Part shown: piece by piece, positions 58,688 to 64,000 of the stretch
Numbering within the stretch: position 1 is the stretch's first letter
Layout of the letters: the number at the start of each line of letters is the position of its first letter
NCBI GenBank assembly: GCA_949825025.1
Contig: OX463783.1
Coordinates: forward strand, 29,719,154 to 29,783,153
Source: Siphlonurus alternatus
Taxonomy: Eukaryota; Arthropoda; Insecta; Ephemeroptera; Siphlonuridae
Length of the DNA: 64,000 nt
Direction: 5' to 3'
Position numbers and translations under genes: made by a program
The notes under the pieces: model-generated
The model's database searches: none
What the model saw: only the letters and a program-made list of their open reading frames with translations
Told to the model about the DNA's origin: nothing

Positions 58688-59689
58688 GGACAGAAAAAAA
58701 AACTTTTAGCCCTGTTATATAATTTGCAGTACCTAAAGTTAGGGTTATATAAACAAGTTTGTACTTTTTTCATTGGTGCAATATAAAAATTTCAATAATT
58801 AGATGACCAATATACATACAACATTGTATCATTATTGATAATCAATCATTGAATAAGCATTGATTTTCAATATAGAGCCAATATAGATAGAACATTGAAA
58901 TATATGATCAATGTTCTGCCAATGGTACAATGTTCAGCCAATATTGTGCCAATGAATTTGTGCTACCTGGGCAGTATTGCAAATAAATATCAAATTTGAG
59001 ATAAAATAAAAAGCAACGTTCTCGCTAATGTTGAACAAAAACTCTGCTTTGGTAGGGGCCCCTCGTGCAGCGGACCAGCTGTTTTGAGTTCACTACCTGA
59101 CGTCACCTTGGTTGCTTTTGGCCAAAATGCGCAGATGAGTCCAAATTCGTAGGGCTGATGGACGTATCTATTTTAGTTTTATCATGGTTTACAGCATAAA
59201 TAACTTCTAGCGAGTTGTATCTTCTAATGAAATATATACAGTATATAATTATATGGAGCATCAGAAGCTGCTACAAAATTTGCCATTTTTCCATAATGTT
59301 TCTTGGAATGTGCCAAAGGTTCACTTTTCTCCCATTTCTTATACCCCCATGCCAATGTAGCATTGCCTTGTGCTATAGGGTTAAGCTCTTACGAACTTGA
59401 ATAATCCAGTGTCAGCAGATAATGAATCCTAACTCGGATTTAAAATAAGGGGAAGATTTGACAGTGCCCCTCACAAAAGCCATCAATTAATAAAAAGTAC
59501 CATTGTTAGGCAGTCGCTCACAGCTAGTAATAAAATTAGATCAACTGAATGATAAAATCAAAACCACGCCCTACTTGAAATTTTCCATTTCATATTGTCA
59601 TCTGAAATGACTACAAAAACATGAGATTGGCTAGGTATCTTGATGTATACCGGTGATGCTTCAAAATCTGTTTGTTTGTTTTTTATGTG

Positions 59690-60310
59690 AATTTTGGAAA
59701 TTCTTTAATATTTAATCTCCCTGAATCCAATTACATGCTCTCATGTTTTCAGCGTGATCGAGTTTAAATTATTTGTCTTTGTATCGAGTTTATCGTTTTT
59801 ACTCATTTGAAGTTTATAGCTGCAAATTCCGGGTTTTTTGTTTGTGTTGTGACCTTGAAAATTACTTCATATTTGCACTCCCCGGGTCAAGTTACATTAC
59901 CTCAGATGTTTTTAGCATGATAAGGATTAATTTAGGAGTTTTTATTTTTGTCAAGTTTTTCATTTTTTGTCTCGTCAAGGATATTGCTGCAAGTTCCGAG
60001 TTTTTTTAATGTAATTTGATCTTGAAAATTCCTTCATTTTCGAACTCCTTGGGTCAAATTACATGACGTCAGATGTTTTCAGCGTGATCAAGCTCAATTT
60101 AGAAGTTTTCATTTTTCATTTACATCACAAGTTTGTTATTTTTGCCATCTTGAAATATCTTAATGTATAAAGCTGCAATTTTTTTTTTTTGAAATTCATT
60201 TTTTTTTTTTTTATGTTTTGTTTTTTTGTGATTTCTCTTCCTGTAATCTTGAAAGTTCCTTCGTATTTGAACTCTCAGGGTCAAATTAAATGGCAAAACA
60301 TGATTTCAAA
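59690..60310. repeat. Degenerate 157-bp-type monomers between A2 and B3
   Basis: TTTTCAGCGTGATC, CTTCATTTTCGAACTCC and TTGGGTCAAATTACATGA recur at about 160-bp spacing, progressively decayed towards 60310. The segment after 59929 is not in A1. Confidence 0.7.
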
Positions 60311-60875
60311 CCAACTGTGCAAAATTTAGGTGTTTTTGTGTGAGTCAAGTTACTCAAGTTTGTTACTTTTGCAGTTGGTTTGATTTAGTATTTAGAAAAT
60401 TTGAATTTTTAAGATTAACTTTCATTTTATTTCTTCTAAAAAAAATCTCCTTTGACTCCAAGCTTCCGAAGTAACTGGGCTTAATCATAAAATATAAAGT
60501 AATTTCAATGTCGAGCCTTATTGGGAATAGGTTGCATGTTACAGCACGAATTATTGCAATTTTTAGGATGCTTATTTTGACTCAGCTTTTAAAATAAATA
60601 TAAAATGTGTGTTAACACTGTTAAAATAATTCTTAAACTTCTATAATCATTTGCTAAGAAATTAACTATAGTTTATATATATATATATATATAATATAAT
60701 ATATATATTAATATTTAGTAAGAATTTTCTTCTTTAAAAAATACATTTTTTGTGTTTAATATTTATTTTCATTCAGGAAATATAATTAAAATGAAACGTA
60801 TATTCTTTTTTTTATATCAACATACATTATATTACGTAATTATGATTTTCAAGTTTATTGTCCCCCTTATTTAAG

Positions 60876-61109
60876 CTATAATAGGATAGAATATATTGGT
60901 GCTTTATTGTGGTGAGGTTTAGGCGAGCCTATTCTCACACCTAACCGATAGACATGTAAGTAGGCCGCATTCTCGCATGTTTTTCTTTCAGGTAATTTCT
61001 TGACTGGGGTCTCGCACTCGTCTAGCTGATTGGCATGTGGTTTGTATTTTTCAACGAGGAAAACTTGCTTGACCCTTCCTTCCAAGGATAGAGCCACCAC
61101 TTGAAGCAC
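60876..61109 (-). other. Conserved short ORF of unknown function (B3)
   Basis: Same 77-codon frame as 11335-11568 with KAKI changed to KAPI. About 240 bp here is far better conserved than its flanks. Confidence 0.4.
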
Positions 61110-61449
61110 AACTCTTGCTTGATTTTAAAAAAATATAATATTAAAGTAAAGTAAATAAATAAAAAGTTCTTGTTGTCTCTTCCAGACTTTGTTTTTAAGA
61201 AAAATTAATAATAAATAAATAAAAAAGTAAAATAAAAAATAATTAGACACTAAAATGTAGAATAGTAAAAAATATAAATTTGTATGTAGTGTAATAAATA
61301 GTAAAAAAAAAAAAAAAAAAAAAACTTATTAACAACTAACCCCGCGATCATTAAAAACATTTTTTTCCGTTGAATTGTTGTGTAATAGTAAATATTAAAT
61401 AATAATTATTATTAGTCTTTTATCAATAATAATAAATAATAGTAAGTTA

Positions 61450-61890
61450 TAAAGTTGTGCTCCAAACGGCTGTATCGCTGTATTGAAGGTAGAGTTTTGC
61501 TCGTTGAAAAATCCTGCATGCCTCTCATGTTAGCGAGTGCGAGAGCCCCCCGAATGAAAAGTACATGGCAATTTTTGCCATGTATTTTTTGTTCGGGGTA
61601 GTTTTCAATTTTAAAATTTAAAAACTCCCCCTGTCTCGTGTTCTTCTTCCACAGCCCCGCGGTTGGTGGAAAAGTTGTGCTGGAGGTAGGTTTTGAACCT
61701 GGAGCCTCTTGCATGCGAGGCGGGCATACTTGCACTAGGCCAACGTGGCTTATCTATAGCTGGTCGTTTCGTTCAGGTATAAAAGTTTTGACGGGAGAAG
61801 GTGAGTCACGGCGATAAGACGATCGCCGGAATTCCTTCACGAAGTTTTGTGTAACCTCGGTGGTCACGTGAGCTGGCCGCTTTGACCGCA
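61450..61890 (-). mobile_element. tRNA-derived SINE-like repeat (B3)
   Basis: Counterpart of 11925-12350, A- and B-box motifs kept. Confidence 0.55.
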
Positions 61891-62221
61891 AATACAAGTC
61901 GAATGATAAAACGGGAATATTTCAATAATGTAAACAAATGTTGTTATAATATTACGATTATAACATGCAACATGCATGTTATATTGCGAATTATTTTGCA
62001 TGCAGCTATATGTTATATAATTGCATTTTATTTTATAGTTCATACCATTATGAATATTATGATGATCGCAGCCAAACTGACATAACAAGCCACAATTTTA
62101 CGAGACTGTATTATATGGCTTACAATTAATTAAATTAGATTATAAAATTAAATAATAATATTGAATACATTGCATAGAAATTGTCACATAGTATTGTTTT
62201 TTATCACGTTAGGTACAATGA
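61891..62221. other. AT-rich non-coding stretch (B3)
   Basis: Shortened counterpart of 12360-13157; nothing coding. Confidence 0.35.
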
Positions 62222-62372
62222 TTGACACGCCCGCGGTAGCCGGCTCAGAGCAGAGCGAAGCGTTTTCCGATCTGACCATGATATGATAAAACTATTGAAT
62301 ATGACGCCGCCGCTCTGCCGAAAAAACGCATCGGTCGCACGCCGCTCGGGTAGATCGCGCGGGGAGATCGGT
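62222..62372. other. CpG-rich island (B3)
   Basis: Retains GCCGCCGCTCTGCCG and AGATCGCGCGG, but is split by about 35 AT-rich bases near 62272-62306. Confidence 0.45.
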
Positions 62373-63421
62373 AGTGAAGTGATTATACATACACAGTATA
62401 ATTTTACATGGTGTGATACATAAAAAAAATAAATAAATAAATAAATAAATATTTAAATAAAAAGAACGGCATAGTAAATATAATTATTAATACATTAATT
62501 AAACTATACAGGATGCACTGTTTCACATATATTTTCTTTTTCATTTTCTTTTTAATATTTTTCAACGGTTGGTGTTGTTCCGACTACATTCATCCTTCCA
62601 ATCACCATCAAAATTTTTGCAAACAGATGAGAAATTACCCCATCTTTTGTCTAATAAAATTGCAGACATTAATTGATCGCGTCACATGAGAAAATGGAAA
62701 TTATAAAAAAGAAAAGAAAAATTATTTGAAAGGTAGGCGCCTTAATTTTCTAAAATCTATAATTGTATTGATATTTGTCGATATAGTACAGTTACTTCCC
62801 CTCGAATAATCGCCAGTCCTTTCAGCCTGTACAGTACTACGCACAATGAATTTGTTACTACTGTTTCCAATTCATTTGAAAAAAACTCATTATTCGTTAG
62901 CAAATCACATTTTTAAAGGTGAAAAAATTATTCTAATAAAAAGAATATTAATAATTTTGCATTAAAACTATATTAATTTTGATTTTTAGATGATTCGATA
63001 ATATAGTGACATTTAATTTATATTTGTTTTATTTTGCCATAGACTGTACTTCCATTTCGTAAATAAACTTGCGCATTCCGCCATGTTAAATATTAGCCGG
63101 TAACTTTTTCTCCCGAAATAATATCTTTTTTGAGACTATTTTTGGTGATTACTTATTACTGTAAGTAAATGCATGTATTTTGTTATATGCTGAACCTATT
63201 TTATGATATTTCGACTCATTTATTAGTCTTACTGCATTACTGTATCACGCTGTAAACTGTATGCATACCGTCTTGGGCCTGGCGGAGTTGTATGCAATGA
63301 ATACAGTATGATACAGTATGCATACTGTAGCCATGTCATATTTCTGCTTTCTTCTGCTTTGTATTCGGGGGCTTCTTTGTACCAATCTAATACTAACACT
63401 ACATAATATATGATATGATAC
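62373..63421. other. AT-rich non-coding stretch (B3)
   Basis: Counterpart of 13930-14056 joined directly to about 15745-16616; no coding signal. Confidence 0.35.
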
Positions 63422-63552
63422 TATAGTAGAACCATCATATGGTCAGCGCTGTCACTTTGACGAGCCAAGCCGGCGGCTGCAGGCTCCATACCAGCTAGCT
63501 GCCGGCTTGCCTCGTCAAAGTGACAGCGCTGACCATATGATGGTTCTACTAT
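63422..63552. mobile_element. Short fold-back MITE (B3), complete
   Basis: TATAGTAGAACCATCATATG at one end and its perfect inverse at the other, with the TCAGCGCTGTCACTTTGACG arm. About 130 bp, apparently TA-flanked, which would fit a Tc1/mariner-type MITE (inference). Confidence 0.75.
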
Positions 63553-63831
63553 ATGTATGTAGTGTGTTGTACAGAAACATGGGACTAGATATAATTAATT
63601 TGCAAAGATCTTATAAGCCGAATTCTGCTGTAAAAGTAACATTCAAAATTAAAATTTATCTTATTTGAATCCTTTTCTTTCGTAAAATCTTCAATCCAAA
63701 ATTTTTCTTCTTTCATGATATCTGCACGGTCCAATTTTGCAAGCAAAGTATATTTAATTCCAATTGCAGTATGTTGCTGTATATTTTTTAAGTACATAAA
63801 AGCAGTATGCATTGCGCATACTATAGCTTCA

Positions 63832-64000
63832 ATTTATGGACTCCTGACGACGAGCTGGTTCCATTGGACTGGCTACTGAACCCTCTAGCTATGAAAATTC
63901 CTTCCATGAATAACAAAAAGAAATTCATCATAGAAGGTTCAGTAGCCAGTTCAATGGACTCCTGACGACGAGCTGGTTCCATTGGACTTGCTGTTGGGCA
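63832..64000. repeat. Dispersed inverted repeat at window end (B3)
   Basis: Counterpart of 17025-17180. Confidence 0.55.

Larger units (their letters stand above)
52722..59929. repeat. Segmental duplication unit A, copy 2
   Basis: Direct copy of 1297-8513. Begins abruptly inside the intron before Wdr62 exon 3, so exons 1-2 are missing. Unlisted parts correspond to the introns described in A1. Confidence 0.9.
60400..64000. repeat. Segmental duplication unit B, copy 3 (diverged, partial)
   Basis: Collinear with about 10470-17190 of B1 but with many substitutions and indels. It lacks the M1 MITE at 10960, the LINE at 13297 and the block 14057-15745. Runs off the window end just before the decayed Wdr62 exon would appear. 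Confidence 0.85.

Noticed and set aside
52722..59929. A2 taken simply as the alternative haplotype of A1
   Set aside because: Not excluded, but A2 is joined to B2 and B3 in a different order from A1-B1-centre, which simple haplotype duplication would not give; listed as a caveat.

Overview
This window is animal nuclear DNA, most likely from an insect. The coding segments are exons with GT/AG introns from conserved animal genes. They are GC-rich and sit in very AT-rich DNA full of short fold-back elements, SINEs, truncated LINEs and (TA)n tracts. One poly(A)-tailed SINE has a body of a kind I associate with insects, perhaps hemipterans; that is low confidence. There are no prokaryotic operons, rRNAs or CRISPR arrays.

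Three unrelated housekeeping genes are present, none of them complete, all fragments on the + strand. (1) A Wdr62/MAPKBP1-type WD40 scaffold gene: seven consecutive exons at 3-5661, five of them repeated at 53018-57080. (2) Nup205, the inner-ring nucleoporin: five exons at 26048-29805, plus one stray exon at 6926-7038 and 58349-58461. (3) The cytoplasmic dynein heavy chain (Dync1h1/Dhc64C): three tail exons at 32206-33322, plus a decayed AAA2-region exon at 18686-18851 and 46830-46995. Many are damaged by in-frame stops, frameshifts or a lost splice donor, so they read as unprocessed pseudogene fragments moved as genomic DNA with their introns.

Layout: unit A1 (about 1297-8513; Wdr62 exons 3-7 and the Nup205 exon; exons 1-2 lie just upstream); unit B1 (about 8449-24280; repeats, decayed Wdr62 and dynein exons); a central single-copy block (24281-36848; Nup205, dynein, a LINE, a 157-bp tandem array); unit B2 (36849-52721); unit A2 (52722-59929); a degenerate piece of the 157-bp array; and unit B3 (about 60400-64000), a more diverged and shorter B copy running off the end. 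A1/A2 and B1/B2 are nearly identical by eye. B3 acts as an outgroup that shows which insertions are recent.

Comparing copies gives clean empty and filled sites for several mobile elements. The main family is a set of 315-400 bp fold-back MITEs inserted at TTAA. Two junctions of the duplicated units fall in the 157-bp array, and one falls near the loop of a fold-back element. I see no evidence that any gene here makes a full product. The biological interest is the architecture: a duplicated mosaic of fragments from three genes, of the sort reported for B chromosomes, sex-limited chromosomes or heterochromatin. An assembly artefact must be excluded first.
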